DNA of 64,000 nucleotides from an uncultured Helicobacteraceae bacterium (GTDB lineage Bacteria; Campylobacterota; Campylobacteria; Campylobacterales; Helicobacteraceae): NCBI GenBank assembly GCA_944323885.1, contig CALUUD010000002.1, positions 1 to 64,000 of the forward strand, read 5' to 3'. Shown piece by piece: positions 8,954 to 18,619 of this stretch (position 1 is its first letter; each line of letters starts with the position of its first letter). The notes under the pieces were generated by a model. It saw only the letters and a program-made list of their open reading frames with translations, ran no database searches and was not told where the DNA came from. The position numbers and the translations under genes were made by a program.

Positions 8954-10194
8954 TTTGCACCTCCATTAGAGCATTTAGAGTTTTTTTCTATTGTGGTAAT
9001 TATTGGTAATGCAACAATTAATAATATAAATGTAACAGCAGCAATAAAACCTATAATATTATTGATGCCTTCTGGAGGCAGCTTGCCAAATATCGTTAAT
9101 GTTACTAAATCTATTAATAATATGAAAAACCAAATACAAAATAATGGTCTTTTATGTGCTGGAGCAACAACTGGACTTCTATCTAAAAATGGTAGCGCAA
9201 ATAAGATTACTTGTGCAAAGCCAAAGAATATTAGCCCTAAAGATTCACTCATATAAAATCCTCTTAATATTTCATAACTCCATAAAAAATACCATTCTGG
9301 GTAGATATGTGCCGGTGTTTTTAATGTATCTGCAGGATCAAAGTTTATTGGATCCATAGCAAATCCAAATTTAAAGCACATTAAATAAAAGAATAAAATC
9401 ATGAATGTGCATATTACAAATATATCTTTTGATAGGAAATCTGGCCAAAATGCAACAACTTTTGATTCTTTTTTATTTCCATTTTTATACTTTTCTACTT
9501 CTTTATCAAAATCTATCTCTTCACCATCTTGATTATTTACATGAGGGATTCTAAGAGAATAGAAATGTGTAGCAATAAGTATCATAATTACAACAGGCAG
9601 TAAGAATACATGCAGCATAAAAAATCTTGTTAATGTTGCATCTGCAGGTATAAAATTGCCTCTAATCCAAACAACTAGATCTGGTCCAAGAAATGGAATC
9701 TTAGAGAACAAATCTGTAATAACTTTAGCAGCCCAATAACTCATTTGTCCCCAAGGTAACATATACCCACTGAATGCTTCTGCAGAAAATAATACAAATA
9801 AAAGCATACCAGTTATCCATATCATTTCTCTGCCTCTTTTATATGATCCATAATATATTGCAACAAACATATGAATATAGATTATTAAAAATATTAAAGA
9901 TGCACTTACTGCATGAGCATGCCTCCAAACCCAACCATACTCAACTTCGTTCATTATTGTCTTATTTACACTATCAAAAGCAAGGTTGATGTCTGGTTTG
10001 TAATACATTAATAAAAATATTCCAGATATAACAAGTACCGTAAAAAGTACTGTTAATACAACACCCATAGCCCATAACCAATTTATATTTTTTGGAATCC
10101 AATATTCTGTCATCAATACTTTTGTTAATGTTTTTACAGCCAGGCGTTGGTCAAGCCAGTCTATAAAACCATCTGCTTTTTTAAAATCTGCCAT
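8950..10194 (-). CDS. petB: cytochrome b subunit of the bc1 complex
   Basis: Polytopic quinol-oxidising subunit of 414 residues. The four haem-b ligands are visible as two His pairs: H94 and H108 in the RHAHAV...YIH helix, and H195 and H210 in the MLHVF...ATH helix. The PEWY motif of the Qo site is present after the fifth helix region (IYPEWYFLW). The length matches the fused cytochrome b of bacterial bc1 complexes. It sits 10 bp after petA in the operon petA-petB-petC. The complex links the menaquinone pool to cytochrome c and the cbb3 oxidase. Confidence 0.96.
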   Translation of the reverse strand: MADFKKADGFIDWLDQRLAVKTLTKVLMTEYWIPKNINWLWAMGVVLTVLFTVLVISGIFLLMYYKPDINLAFDSVNKTIMNEVEYGWVWRHAHAVSASLIFLIIYIHMFVAIYYGSYKRGREMIWITGMLLFVLFSAEAFSGYMLPWGQMSYWAAKVITDLFSKIPFLGPDLVVWIRGNFIPADATLTRFFMLHVFLLPVVIMILIATHFYSLRIPHVNNQDGEEIDFDKEVEKYKNGNKKESKVVAFWPDFLSKDIFVICTFMILFFYLMCFKFGFAMDPINFDPADTLKTPAHIYPEWYFLWSYEILRGFYMSESLGLIFFGFAQVILFALPFLDRSPVVAPAHKRPLFCIWFFILLIDLVTLTIFGKLPPEGINNIIGFIAAVTFILLIVALPIITTIEKNSKCSNGGAK

Positions 10195-10204
10195 TATCTC
10201 CCCT

Positions 10205-10708
10205 TTATGCTTTGCTTATTAATTCTTTATAGATATCACCTTCTTCACCAAATACTAACTTTGTTCCATTAATACTAAATGGTGGAATTGTCATAGGTCT
10301 TGGTGGCGGACCTGATAAATTCTGTCCAGAAGAATTAAATATTCCTCCATGGCAACCACATAAAAACTCTTTTTTCTCTGATTCGTATTTTGGTATACAA
10401 CCAAGATGTGTGCATACTTGTAATCCAACGCTATAAATTTCACCATTTATTTCAAAATCCCTGCCTTCAACCTTGCTATCATCACTAGCTTTTTTTAATA
10501 TATAGACAGGTTGTCCTCTCCATTCAAAAGTTTTTAACTCACCTTTTTGCAATTGTGATATATCAACTGTTGTAAAACCGCCTGTTACAACACTAGGAAG
10601 CGGATCCCATGTTTTTTTCATCGCAAATAATGTCCCACCAGCACCAATCGCTGCAACTGCTGCTAAGCTCATTCCAAGAAAATCCCGTCTGTTGACATTT
10701 TCTTCCAT
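10205..10708 (-). CDS. petA: Rieske iron-sulfur subunit of the bc1 complex
   Basis: A 167-residue Rieske protein. The 2Fe-2S ligands are in CTHLGC (99-104) and CGCHG (117-121), and the conserved GPPPRP loop follows at 133-138. The N-terminus NRRDFLGMS (6-14) has a twin-arginine-like signal before the membrane anchor at about 12-29, as expected for export of a folded Rieske protein by Tat. First gene of petABC; the promoter must lie in the 258-bp AT-rich gap upstream, where I found no convincing -35/-10 pair. Confidence 0.96.
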   Translation of the reverse strand: MEENVNRRDFLGMSLAAVAAIGAGGTLFAMKKTWDPLPSVVTGGFTTVDISQLQKGELKTFEWRGQPVYILKKASDDSKVEGRDFEINGEIYSVGLQVCTHLGCIPKYESEKKEFLCGCHGGIFNSSGQNLSGPPPRPMTIPPFSINGTKLVFGEEGDIYKELISKA

Positions 10709-10966
10709 TATCTCCCCTTTATAGATTTTAATAGAAATGTTAATACAAAAATGGCAATCATATATTACATTTGCTTAAATTTGTTATAAATTTATTTCTT
10801 AACATATATCAATTCTAAATATTTAATAATCTAATCTTTACATATCAATTTCAAATCAATATGAAAATTAATCAATTATGCATTATTGAGATATTTTTGT
10901 AGTGGTTTATTTTTGATTTAAATATCAATGAAAGCTGTTAAATTTAAACTATAATTAAATTATTTT

Positions 10967-12160
10967 TTAGATATCTTGATTTATCTCATTTAGTGCATTT
11001 TGCAGTCTTTTAAATCCAATTTTTATTTCTTCTTGTGTTATTGTGATGGGTGGTAAAAACCTAAGCGTGGCATTTCCTGATTTTAATATTAGCACTTGAT
11101 TTTCTTTTGCTTTTTTTATCACCATAGATACTAAGTTGTCATTTTTTGTTTTTATACCTCTCATAAAGCCAATTCCACTAACATCTATGAAAATTTTTTT
11201 GTTATTGTTGCATATTTGTTCTAGTTGTTCTGAAAAATATTCAATATTTGCATTTAATTTATTACTTTTTTTAAAAGATTCTAATGTGTCTAAAACACAT
11301 AAACCTGCTACACTAGATAAAAAATTACCTCCAAATGTGCTTCCGTGATCACTTGTTTCAAATATATCAATCTTATTTGTCATTGTTGCACCAATTGGAA
11401 TTCCTCCACCAAGCCCTTTTGCTAAAGTAATTACATCTGGAGTAATTTTATAAATATTTGAGGCTAAAAATTCTCCACTACGATATATTCCACTTTGAAC
11501 TTCATCTACAATCAATAAAACATCATTATTTTTACAAAAATATTCTAGAGATTTTACCTCTTCCTTTGGCATGGCATAAATACCGCCTTCACCTTGTATC
11601 AACTCTATCATTATTGCTATTACATTTTTTCTTTTTTTTGCTAAGTTAATTGCATCATATATATTTTCTGCATATAAAAATCCATCTGGAAATGGAGCAA
11701 AATGTTTATGCATTTTGTCTTGCCCACATGCTTTTAGCGTAGCTATACTCCTTCCATGAAAGCTATTTTTTAGTGTAATTATCTCAAAACGATTGGTAGA
11801 TTCTCCATATTTTCTGGCAATCTTTATCGCACATTCATTTGCTTCTAATCCTGAATTAGAAAAAAATACTCGCATTTTATATGTAGATAATTCAACTAAT
11901 TTCTTTGCAAGCTTTGCTTGTGGTTCAATAAGAAATATATTTGATAGATGTAACAATTTTGATGCTTGACTTGATATTGCTTCTACTAAGTTTTTATTAT
12001 TATGTCCTAAGCTGTTTACGCCAATTCCTGAAGTAAAATCAATATACATTTTTCCATTATTATCATATATCTTTGCATTTTCTCCATGCGTAAAATGTAT
12101 ATGGTCTCTATTGTATGTATGTAAAATATAATCTTTGTCTATTTTTTCTAAATTATCCAA
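10967..12160 (-). CDS. argD: acetylornithine aminotransferase ArgD
   Basis: Class III PLP aminotransferase of 397 residues that converts N-acetylglutamate semialdehyde to acetylornithine in arginine synthesis; many ArgD enzymes also act as DapC in lysine synthesis. The PLP lysine is K248 in ITLAKGLGGG, the cofactor-ring Asp is in IVDEVQSG (D219/E220), and the SNSGLEANE phosphate-binding motif is at 101-109. The start is TTG, overlapping the dgt stop by 8 bp; no nearby ATG is in frame. Coupling with dgt is positional and has no obvious metabolic reason. Confidence 0.93.
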   Translation of the reverse strand: MDNLEKIDKDYILHTYNRDHIHFTHGENAKIYDNNGKMYIDFTSGIGVNSLGHNNKNLVEAISSQASKLLHLSNIFLIEPQAKLAKKLVELSTYKMRVFFSNSGLEANECAIKIARKYGESTNRFEIITLKNSFHGRSIATLKACGQDKMHKHFAPFPDGFLYAENIYDAINLAKKRKNVIAIMIELIQGEGGIYAMPKEEVKSLEYFCKNNDVLLIVDEVQSGIYRSGEFLASNIYKITPDVITLAKGLGGGIPIGATMTNKIDIFETSDHGSTFGGNFLSSVAGLCVLDTLESFKKSNKLNANIEYFSEQLEQICNNNKKIFIDVSGIGFMRGIKTKNDNLVSMVIKKAKENQVLILKSGNATLRFLPPITITQEEIKIGFKRLQNALNEINQDI

Positions 12161-13199
12161 TATGTAGTTCCTTGTATAGTTTTATTGCATATCTATCTGT
12201 CATTGATGCTATATAATCACTTATTATTCTATGTAATTTTGCACCTTTATTTAATTTTTCTTTTAAATCTTGAGGTAATAGATTTTTATCATTCATAAAA
12301 TCATTAAATAATGCTTTGATACATTGTTTCCCAAAAAACATTTTTCTCTTTACCTCTTCGTTGCCATATAGGTTTTTAAACAATATCTTTTTTATTTCTT
12401 TTATACTATCTTTTATGTCATCATCATAGCATATTTGCTTTTTTTCTTTGAAATTATTTATTATATTTTGTGCTAGTGTATTGATAAGTGATGATGAAAA
12501 TCTATATCTAAATACTCTGTCATTTTTTAAAACTCCATTATCTTTCAATTCTTTTATTAATTTTGATATTAGATAATTTTCTTCTAGTATTTCAATTGAT
12601 ATTATTTTTTGTTTTATGCCATCATCTATATCATGACTTATGTATGCAATCTCATCACTAAAATCTACTATTGTTGCTTCTAGTTTTGGATTATTTTTTA
12701 TTTTGAATATAGCCCTTAAATTTTCGCTAAAAAATGGCTTATCATATGGCTTTGAATGTTTTAATATTCCTTCTAAAGTTGCATATGTTAGATTTAGACC
12801 ATTGAATTCTTTATATCGCTTTTCTAATTCACTTACAACTCTAAAAGATTGAAAATTATGCTCAAACCCATTTTTAAATCCAGAATCTTTTAGTATCCTA
12901 TCTAGTTCATCTCCTCCACTATGACCAAATGGAGAGTGTCCTAAATCATGTGCTAAAGCAATTGCCTCACATAAATTTTCTTCTAAATTACAATGATTTG
13001 CTATAGTTCTTGCTATTTGACTTACCTCTATTGTATGTGTCAATCTAGTTCTAAAGTAATCACCCTGGGTGTTTAAAAATACTTGAGTTTTGTATTCAAG
13101 CCTTCTAAAGCTACTGCAATGGATTATCCTGTCTCTATCTCTTGCATAAGGATTTCTATAATCTTCTTTAAAAGCGTAAAATCTATCTGTATATTGCAT
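12153..13199 (-). CDS. dgt: deoxyguanosinetriphosphate triphosphohydrolase-like protein
   Basis: HD-domain dNTPase of 348 residues that hydrolyses dNTPs to deoxynucleoside and triphosphate. The metal-binding HD residues are H55 (RLTHTIEV), H84/D85 (AHDLGHSPFGH) and the later Asp in DFSDEIAY. The motif FEHNFQSFR (113-120) is typical of the short dGTPase type with relaxed dNTP specificity. First gene of a dgt-argD unit and divergent from the metallo-hydrolase gene, with about 100 bp between starts. Substrate preference is not readable from sequence. Confidence 0.92.
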   Translation of the reverse strand: MQYTDRFYAFKEDYRNPYARDRDRIIHCSSFRRLEYKTQVFLNTQGDYFRTRLTHTIEVSQIARTIANHCNLEENLCEAIALAHDLGHSPFGHSGGDELDRILKDSGFKNGFEHNFQSFRVVSELEKRYKEFNGLNLTYATLEGILKHSKPYDKPFFSENLRAIFKIKNNPKLEATIVDFSDEIAYISHDIDDGIKQKIISIEILEENYLISKLIKELKDNGVLKNDRVFRYRFSSSLINTLAQNIINNFKEKKQICYDDDIKDSIKEIKKILFKNLYGNEEVKRKMFFGKQCIKALFNDFMNDKNLLPQDLKEKLNKGAKLHRIISDYIASMTDRYAIKLYKELHIG

Positions 13200-13301
13200 A
13201 AAAAGCCTTGTTATTTTGTTTTTATTTTATCAAAAATAGTTTAGAATCTATCAAGATTATTATATTTTTAAATATTCAATCAATTTTAAGGTATATATTG
13301 T

Positions 13302-13934
13302 ATGGAAATATTAAAAAAAGCATTTGGTATGTATGAGACAAATTGTTATATTGTTAAAAGTGAATATGGAGATTTTATCATCGATCCTGGAGAGGGTAGC
13401 TCATGTTGGGTGTTAGAAAACATAGAAAATCCACTTGCAATTTTAAATACACATGGTCATTTTGATCATATTTGGTGCAATGCAGCTTTAAAGGAGAAAT
13501 TAGATATTCCGTTGTTGTGCCCAAAAGAAGATGCATTTATGTTAAAGAGTGATTGTTTTAATCTTGGTTTAGATCCTAAAGCACCTGATATAGAAGTAGA
13601 AAATAATGAAATTTTTTATTTTAATAAAGATGGTTTGTTAGATTCTGTTAGCAATGATGCAAATTTCATAAAGGTGGAATTTATGTTTTTTCCAGGACAT
13701 ACACCAGGTTGTAGTATGATAAAAATTGGTAATTTTATTTTTAGTGGGGATTTTATATTTAAGAGATCTATTGGTAGATCGGATTTTCCTTATTCTAGCA
13801 GTGAATTGATGAAAAATTCTATAGAGAAGTTTGGCAAAATAGATTATGATATGCCTTTGTATCCTGGTCACGGAGAATCTACAACAATAAAAGCAGAGCA
13901 AAAAAATATTCATTATTATTTACATATGATTTAA
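13302..13934 (+). CDS. metallo-beta-lactamase-fold hydrolase (glyoxalase II-like)
   Basis: A 210-residue MBL-fold hydrolase. The first metal motif THGHFDH is at 50-56, a second metal His is in FFPGHTPG, the Asp bridge is in FSGDFIF, and the last His is in YPGHGEST. It lacks the C-terminal helical domain of true glyoxalase II, so it fits the short GloB-like group of Campylobacterota whose substrates (thioesters, persulfides) are unproven. It stands alone between dgt (divergent) and flaA; the downstream flaA promoter starts 20 bp after its stop. Confidence 0.88.
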   Translation: MEILKKAFGMYETNCYIVKSEYGDFIIDPGEGSSCWVLENIENPLAILNTHGHFDHIWCNAALKEKLDIPLLCPKEDAFMLKSDCFNLGLDPKAPDIEVENNEIFYFNKDGLLDSVSNDANFIKVEFMFFPGHTPGCSMIKIGNFIFSGDFIFKRSIGRSDFPYSSSELMKNSIEKFGKIDYDMPLYPGHGESTTIKAEQKNIHYYLHMI

Positions 13935-13953
13935 AAATTTTTCAATAAATATT

Positions 13954-13980
13954 TAAATAATTATTAGATAAAGCCGATTT
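13954..13980 (+). promoter_or_regulatory. sigma-28 (FliA) promoter of flaA
   Basis: TAAA at 13954-13957, exactly 15 bases, then GCCGATTT at 13973-13980. This matches the flagellar sigma-28 consensus TAAA-N15-GCCGATAA at all but the last two positions. It lies about 55 bp before the flaA start. The matching sigma factor gene fliA is in this same window (28024-28722). Confidence 0.9.
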
Positions 13981-14034
13981 TGTTTTTGCAGCTAAGATAA
14001 GGATATCTTAGTGATATATAAAAAGGAGTTTATT

Positions 14035-15609
14035 ATGGCTTTCCAAGTCAATACAAATATCAATGCATTAAATGCACATGTACAATCTGCTTTTAGTCAA
14101 TTTGGCATGAAAAATTCTCTTGAAAAATTGAGTTCTGGTCTTAGAATTAATAAAGCAGCAGATGATGCTTCTGGTATGGCTATAGCAGATAGTTTAAGAA
14201 GTCAAGCAAGTTCATTAGGTCAGGCTATTAGAAATACAAATGATGCAATGGGTATCATTCAGATAGCAGATAAAGCAATGGATGAGCAAGTGAAGATTTT
14301 AGATCAAGTTAAAGCAAAAGCTACGCAAGCCGCACAAGATGGACAGACTACAGAGTCAAGAAAGGCAATTCAAGCAGACATTATTAGGCTTATTCAAGGT
14401 CTTGATTATATAGGCAATACCACATCATTTAATGGTCAAGCATTGCTTTCTGGTCAATTCACAAATAAAGAGTTTCAAGTTGGGGCTTATTCTAATCAGA
14501 GCATTAAAGCATCAATTGGATCTACAACAAGTGATAAAATAGGTCATGTTAGACTTGAGACTGGAGATATGATTACAGAATCTTTGACTGCCCAACTAGT
14601 GTTTAAACAAGTTGATGGAGTAAATGATGTAAAGATAGAGAGTGTGGTTATATCTAATTCTGCAGGGACAGGTATTGGCGTTCTAGCAGAAGTTATTAAT
14701 AAGAGTGCAGATAAAACAGGGGTAAAGGCTACATATAGTGTAATTTCTACTTCAGATCAAGCTATTATATCAGGAAGCCTAAATGCTGTTTCTATTAATG
14801 GTATAGTTTTAGGTGATATCACAGGAATTAAGGCAAATGATTCTGATGGTAGATTGGTGTCTGCTATTAATAGAGTTACTTCTGATACTGGTGTTGAAGC
14901 TTATGTAGATCAAGAAGGTAGATTAAATTTAAGAAGCATAGATGGTAGAGGTATTAGGTTTTCTGCTCAAGATCCAGCAGAGGGAGAAAGAGCAATTGAT
15001 ACTATGAATAATGGACAAGATATAGATGGAGATCCTCTAGCTGCTGATGAAGGATCATTGAATTTTGGTAAATTAACTTTAATTAGAGGTGATGCTAGAG
15101 ATATTGTTGTAGTTAGTGCTGATGATGTTGATACGCTATCATATGAGGGATTAGGATTCTATGAAGGTGATGCTGAATTAACAGCACAAACTACTGTTAA
15201 TTTAAGAAGTGTTTTAGGATTGTTTGATGGTGAAGTAAGATCTGCAGCTGGTATTAATTTTAATAGTTTAAAGAGACAAGAAGCTACAGACTTAGGTCTA
15301 AATATGGCATCAGGTGTTACAACATTGCAAGGCGCAATGCTAACTATGGATATAGCAGAATCTGCAATTAGGATGCTAGATAAGGTGAGAGCTGATCTTG
15401 GTTCTGTTCAAGGACAAATGATATCAACTGTAAATAATATTTCTGTTACTCAAGTAAATGTTAAAGCAGCTGAATCTCAAATTAGAGAAGTTGATTTTGC
15501 TGCAGAGAGCGCTGAATTTAGTAAGTTAAATATATTAACTCAAAGTGGTAGCTATGCTATGAGTCAAGCTAATGCAGTCCAACAAAATATACTAAGACTC
15601 TTAAATTAA
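14035..15609 (+). CDS. flaA: major flagellin FlaA
   Basis: Flagellar filament subunit, 524 residues with the chosen ATG (14035), which follows AAAAGGAG and starts [16 protein letters not shown] as Helicobacter FlaA does; the reading frame is open 24 bp further upstream but without family similarity. The conserved D0/D1 helices are at both ends (residues about 1-180 and 430-524), the variable D2/D3 part is in the middle, and the end NILRLLN is typical. The N-terminus and [27 protein letters not shown] block match FlaA, not FlaB. Followed by magIII as in H. pylori. Confidence 0.97.
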   Translation: MAFQVNTNINALNAHVQSAFSQFGMKNSLEKLSSGLRINKAADDASGMAIADSLRSQASSLGQAIRNTNDAMGIIQIADKAMDEQVKILDQVKAKATQAAQDGQTTESRKAIQADIIRLIQGLDYIGNTTSFNGQALLSGQFTNKEFQVGAYSNQSIKASIGSTTSDKIGHVRLETGDMITESLTAQLVFKQVDGVNDVKIESVVISNSAGTGIGVLAEVINKSADKTGVKATYSVISTSDQAIISGSLNAVSINGIVLGDITGIKANDSDGRLVSAINRVTSDTGVEAYVDQEGRLNLRSIDGRGIRFSAQDPAEGERAIDTMNNGQDIDGDPLAADEGSLNFGKLTLIRGDARDIVVVSADDVDTLSYEGLGFYEGDAELTAQTTVNLRSVLGLFDGEVRSAAGINFNSLKRQEATDLGLNMASGVTTLQGAMLTMDIAESAIRMLDKVRADLGSVQGQMISTVNNISVTQVNVKAAESQIREVDFAAESAEFSKLNILTQSGSYAMSQANAVQQNILRLLN

Positions 15610-15611
15610 GT

Positions 15612-15642
15612 TAATATTAGATGGGAAACCCATCTAATATTA
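15612..15642 (+). terminator. rho-independent terminator after flaA
   Basis: A perfect 14-bp stem (15612-15625 with 15629-15642, GGG/CCC at the top) has an AAA loop and is followed by CTTTTGC. It begins 2 bp after the flaA stop and should isolate the strongly transcribed flagellin gene from magIII. Confidence 0.88.
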
Positions 15643-15666
15643 CTTTTGCTGTTAAGCGATAATGTT

Positions 15667-16302
15667 ATGAAAATTAATATTTATGATTCATTTGATTTAC
15701 TTCGATATTTAAAATCTAAAAATCTATTACGAAATGTGTATGATGAATTTTGGTGGGAAAATAGTGGCACTTTAGAGGTGGTATTTGGTGCAATTCTTGT
15801 TCAAAATACAAAATGGCAGCAAGTTCAAAAATCAATAATGAATCTTAAAATGCATGGTTTATTAATATTAGAATCTATGGCAAATATAGATTTGAAATTA
15901 TTAGAATCTTTGATTTCAAATTGTGGTTTTTATAGACAAAAGGCAGCTAGATTAAAATTACTAGCAAAAAATATTATTAATAATTTTGGTGATTTTAATA
16001 ATTTTAAAGATAGTGTAGATAGAGATTGGTTGCTTAATCAAAAGGGCATTGGCTTTGAAAGTGCAGATTCTATACTTAATTATGCGTTATATAGAGATGT
16101 TTTTGTTGTAGATAAATATACTCAAAAATTATTATCAAATTTTGGTTTTGATTTTGATGATTATCATGATATTCAAGATTGGCTTGTAAGTGGTATCATT
16201 GAAAATTATAATAAAGTAGAAGAGCTATATTATGAAGGTGTTTCACTCTCAAAAGTTTATGCTAGATTCCATGGAAAAATTGTTGAATATTCAAAATTAT
16301 GA
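15667..16302 (+). CDS. magIII: 3-methyladenine DNA glycosylase MagIII
   Basis: Helix-hairpin-helix base-excision glycosylase of the endonuclease III superfamily, 211 residues from the ATG at 15667. An upstream TTG in frame would lie inside the flaA terminator and is rejected. The HhH motif is LLNQKGIGFESADSI (122-136), the catalytic Asp is D149 in VVDKYT, and a C-terminal Lys (K204, in ARFHGKIVEY) corresponds to the carbamylated lysine described for H. pylori MagIII. The four-Cys iron-sulfur cluster of endonuclease III is absent, as in MagIII. Its position behind flaA also matches H. pylori. It removes alkylated purines. Confidence 0.9.
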   Translation: MKINIYDSFDLLRYLKSKNLLRNVYDEFWWENSGTLEVVFGAILVQNTKWQQVQKSIMNLKMHGLLILESMANIDLKLLESLISNCGFYRQKAARLKLLAKNIINNFGDFNNFKDSVDRDWLLNQKGIGFESADSILNYALYRDVFVVDKYTQKLLSNFGFDFDDYHDIQDWLVSGIIENYNKVEELYYEGVSLSKVYARFHGKIVEYSKL

Positions 16303-16361
16303 ATGTGATATTATAGAATAATGTAATTAAATATTTTATGGTATTTGGAGGTATTGATTTC

Positions 16362-17579
16362 ATGAATGCATTAGAGATATTTTATGAGATATGCAAGATA
16401 CCACATCCAAGCGGCAATACTTATCAGTTGAAGGATTTTATCTGTAATTTTGCTAAAAAACATAATTGTGATGTAACATGTGATAATGCAAATAATATCC
16501 ATGTAATAAAAGGCAATCCTGCAATATGTCTTCAAGCACATTATGATATGGTTCTTATTGGTGATAAAATTGATCCCTATATAGATGGTAATTTTTTAAA
16601 ATCAAAAGATTCTTCACTTGGTGCTGATAATGGTGCTGCAGTAGCTGCTATTTTGTATTTTATTGCAAATAGAGATAACATAGAGGCTCTTATAACAAAT
16701 GATGAAGAAATAGGCATGATTGGTGTTAAAAATTTAGCATTAGAAGCAAAAAGTAGAAGAATTTTAAATCTTGATAGTGAAAATATAAATGAGATTTGTA
16801 TAGGTTGTGCTGGTGGCTTTGATGCAAAAATAGCATTAACTCCTTATTTTAGGGATAGTAATTTTAAATATTATTATGAAATAGAAACAAAGAATTTTAT
16901 TGGTGGGCACAGCGGGGTTGATATATGCAAAAATATAAAAAATGCAATTGTAGAGCTTGTCTATTTTATTTATGGATTGGATTGTGAGATTGTTGATATC
17001 ATTGGTGGTGAAAAGATTAATTCAATACCTGTTAGTGCAAAAGCTATTATTGCTACAAATATATTAATTGATAATTATTCAAATAATAATATTTTAATCA
17101 ATAGAATTAACTCTATATATACAAAAACTACAACTAAAGATTTTTTAATACCTATTATTTCTATTCATAGTGGAGTTTATGCTATGGATAATAAAAGCGT
17201 AATTTCATCATTAAATATTTCTAAAGTATCTATCGATAATCTGGAGGTTATGGCTAGATCAAATAGAAATGATTTGTTAGATATGCATAAAAAAAGATTG
17301 CAATATATGTTTGATAATGTTGAGATTAGCGATTTTTATAGTCCTTGGGAAGCAGAAGATTCTACATTTTTAAATGAAATTAAAAATACTTTTATAAATA
17401 ATGGTATTAATTATGATATTATTCAGATACACGCTGGTTTAGAGTGTGGAATTTTGAAATCAAGGTGTGATGAAATAGTATCAATTGGTCCTACTATTTT
17501 AAATCCTCATTCAAAGTTGGAATCTCTTGATTTAAAATCATTTGATCAGTTTTTATTAATACTTAATAATTTAGTTTAA
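16362..17579 (+). CDS. pepD: M20-family cytosolic dipeptidase (PepD-like)
   Basis: Zinc aminoacyl-histidine dipeptidase-type enzyme, 405 residues from the ATG at 16362, which has GGAGG 10 bp upstream; an in-frame ATG at 16338 is the alternative. Metal and catalytic residues are H60 and D62 (AHYDMV), D89 (LGADNGAA), the Glu pair 115-116 (NDEEIGM), and the lid-domain GGHSGVDI motif. Shorter than E. coli PepD (about 485), mainly in the lid domain. It probably recycles small peptides; substrate range is inferred from family. Confidence 0.87.
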   Translation: MNALEIFYEICKIPHPSGNTYQLKDFICNFAKKHNCDVTCDNANNIHVIKGNPAICLQAHYDMVLIGDKIDPYIDGNFLKSKDSSLGADNGAAVAAILYFIANRDNIEALITNDEEIGMIGVKNLALEAKSRRILNLDSENINEICIGCAGGFDAKIALTPYFRDSNFKYYYEIETKNFIGGHSGVDICKNIKNAIVELVYFIYGLDCEIVDIIGGEKINSIPVSAKAIIATNILIDNYSNNNILINRINSIYTKTTTKDFLIPIISIHSGVYAMDNKSVISSLNISKVSIDNLEVMARSNRNDLLDMHKKRLQYMFDNVEISDFYSPWEAEDSTFLNEIKNTFINNGINYDIIQIHAGLECGILKSRCDEIVSIGPTILNPHSKLESLDLKSFDQFLLILNNLV

Positions 17580-17601
17580 TTGTTGAAATTAAGGAGTAGA
17601 T

Positions 17602-18558
17602 ATGTCTTATTTAGTAAGAATTTTATGTTTTGTATTTCTAATTAATAGTTATTTATTTAGTGCTGATACTATGAATGATACTTATGATGCAGAAAAAATA
17701 GCAGATATATTTTATGCATTAAATGGTGATAAAGCAGATCCTCATAAAAAGATAAATCATTCAAAAGGTTTTTGCACAGCAGGTGAATTTATACCAAGTA
17801 AGTCTTTAAGTGTAGATGTACCACTTTTAAAACAGGGTTCTATTAATGCAGAAGTGAGATATTCTTTAGGTGGTGCTATACTTGATGATAAAAGCAAGAC
17901 TAGAGGTATGGCTTTGAGATTGCTTGGAAAAGATAATCAATGGACTATGGTAATGTTAAATACTGAAATTAATTTTGCTAAGAATCCTCAAGAATTTGGT
18001 CAGTTTTTTGAGATGAGGATACCTGTAAATGGTAAAGTGGATACCAAAAAAATAGCAAAATTAACAAAAGAAGTTGATTCATATAGAAATTTTGAAGCAT
18101 ACACAAGTAAAATGGGAATTTCAAAGTTAGAAAATACACCATACTATAGTATACATACTTTTATGTTTAATAAAAATGGTAAAACATATCCTGCAAAATT
18201 TAAATTTATACCAAAAGATGGAATTAAATATTTATCAGAAGCTGAACTTGCAAAACTTGATAAAGATTTTCTTGTATCTGAATTTAAAAAGTATGTTAAA
18301 AATAAACCTATAGAATATGATATGTATTTAGTATATGCAAATGATGGTGATATAATAGATGATACTACAGCATTGTGGCAAGGTGATCATAAAGAAGAAT
18401 ATGTAGGTACACTAAAGGTTGAAAAATATTTAGGTAATGATTGTAATAAAGATGTGTTCTTTCCGTCAGATTTACCAGAGGGAATACAGCCACCAAAAGA
18501 TCCATTGTTTGATATAAGAAATGCTACATATGGTATAACATTTGGTAGAAGACAATAA
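17602..18558 (+). CDS. periplasmic catalase-related haem peroxidase
   Basis: A 318-residue protein with a signal peptide (about 1-20) and a compact catalase core. The distal haem His is H53 in HSKGFCTAGEF, and the C-terminal proximal pattern DIRNATYGITFGRR has the Arg/Tyr spacing of catalase-like (SrpA/KatA-related) peroxidases. It lacks the arm, wrapping and NADPH-binding parts of full catalases. H. pylori has a similar catalase-like protein of the same size. Likely a peroxidase protecting the periplasm, without strong catalase activity; the physiological donor is unknown. The gene has its own terminator. Confidence 0.88.
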   Translation: MSYLVRILCFVFLINSYLFSADTMNDTYDAEKIADIFYALNGDKADPHKKINHSKGFCTAGEFIPSKSLSVDVPLLKQGSINAEVRYSLGGAILDDKSKTRGMALRLLGKDNQWTMVMLNTEINFAKNPQEFGQFFEMRIPVNGKVDTKKIAKLTKEVDSYRNFEAYTSKMGISKLENTPYYSIHTFMFNKNGKTYPAKFKFIPKDGIKYLSEAELAKLDKDFLVSEFKKYVKNKPIEYDMYLVYANDGDIIDDTTALWQGDHKEEYVGTLKVEKYLGNDCNKDVFFPSDLPEGIQPPKDPLFDIRNATYGITFGRRQ

Positions 18559-18562
18559 TAAT

Positions 18563-18586
18563 CATAGAATCTTTATAGATTCTATG
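18563..18586 (+). terminator. terminator after the catalase-like gene
   Basis: Stem CATAGAATCT (18563-18572) pairs with AGATTCTATG (18577-18586) around a TTAT loop, followed by a T-rich run to about 18612. The arms consist of two inverted copies of the over-represented word AGAWTCT. Confidence 0.8.
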
Positions 18587-18619
18587 GGTTGTTATTAGTT
18601 TTTTATTTTAAGGAATTAC

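Noticed and set aside
15646-15666. TTG start of magIII at 15646
   Set aside because: It lies at the edge of the flaA terminator without a ribosome site; the ATG at 15667 fits the family length.
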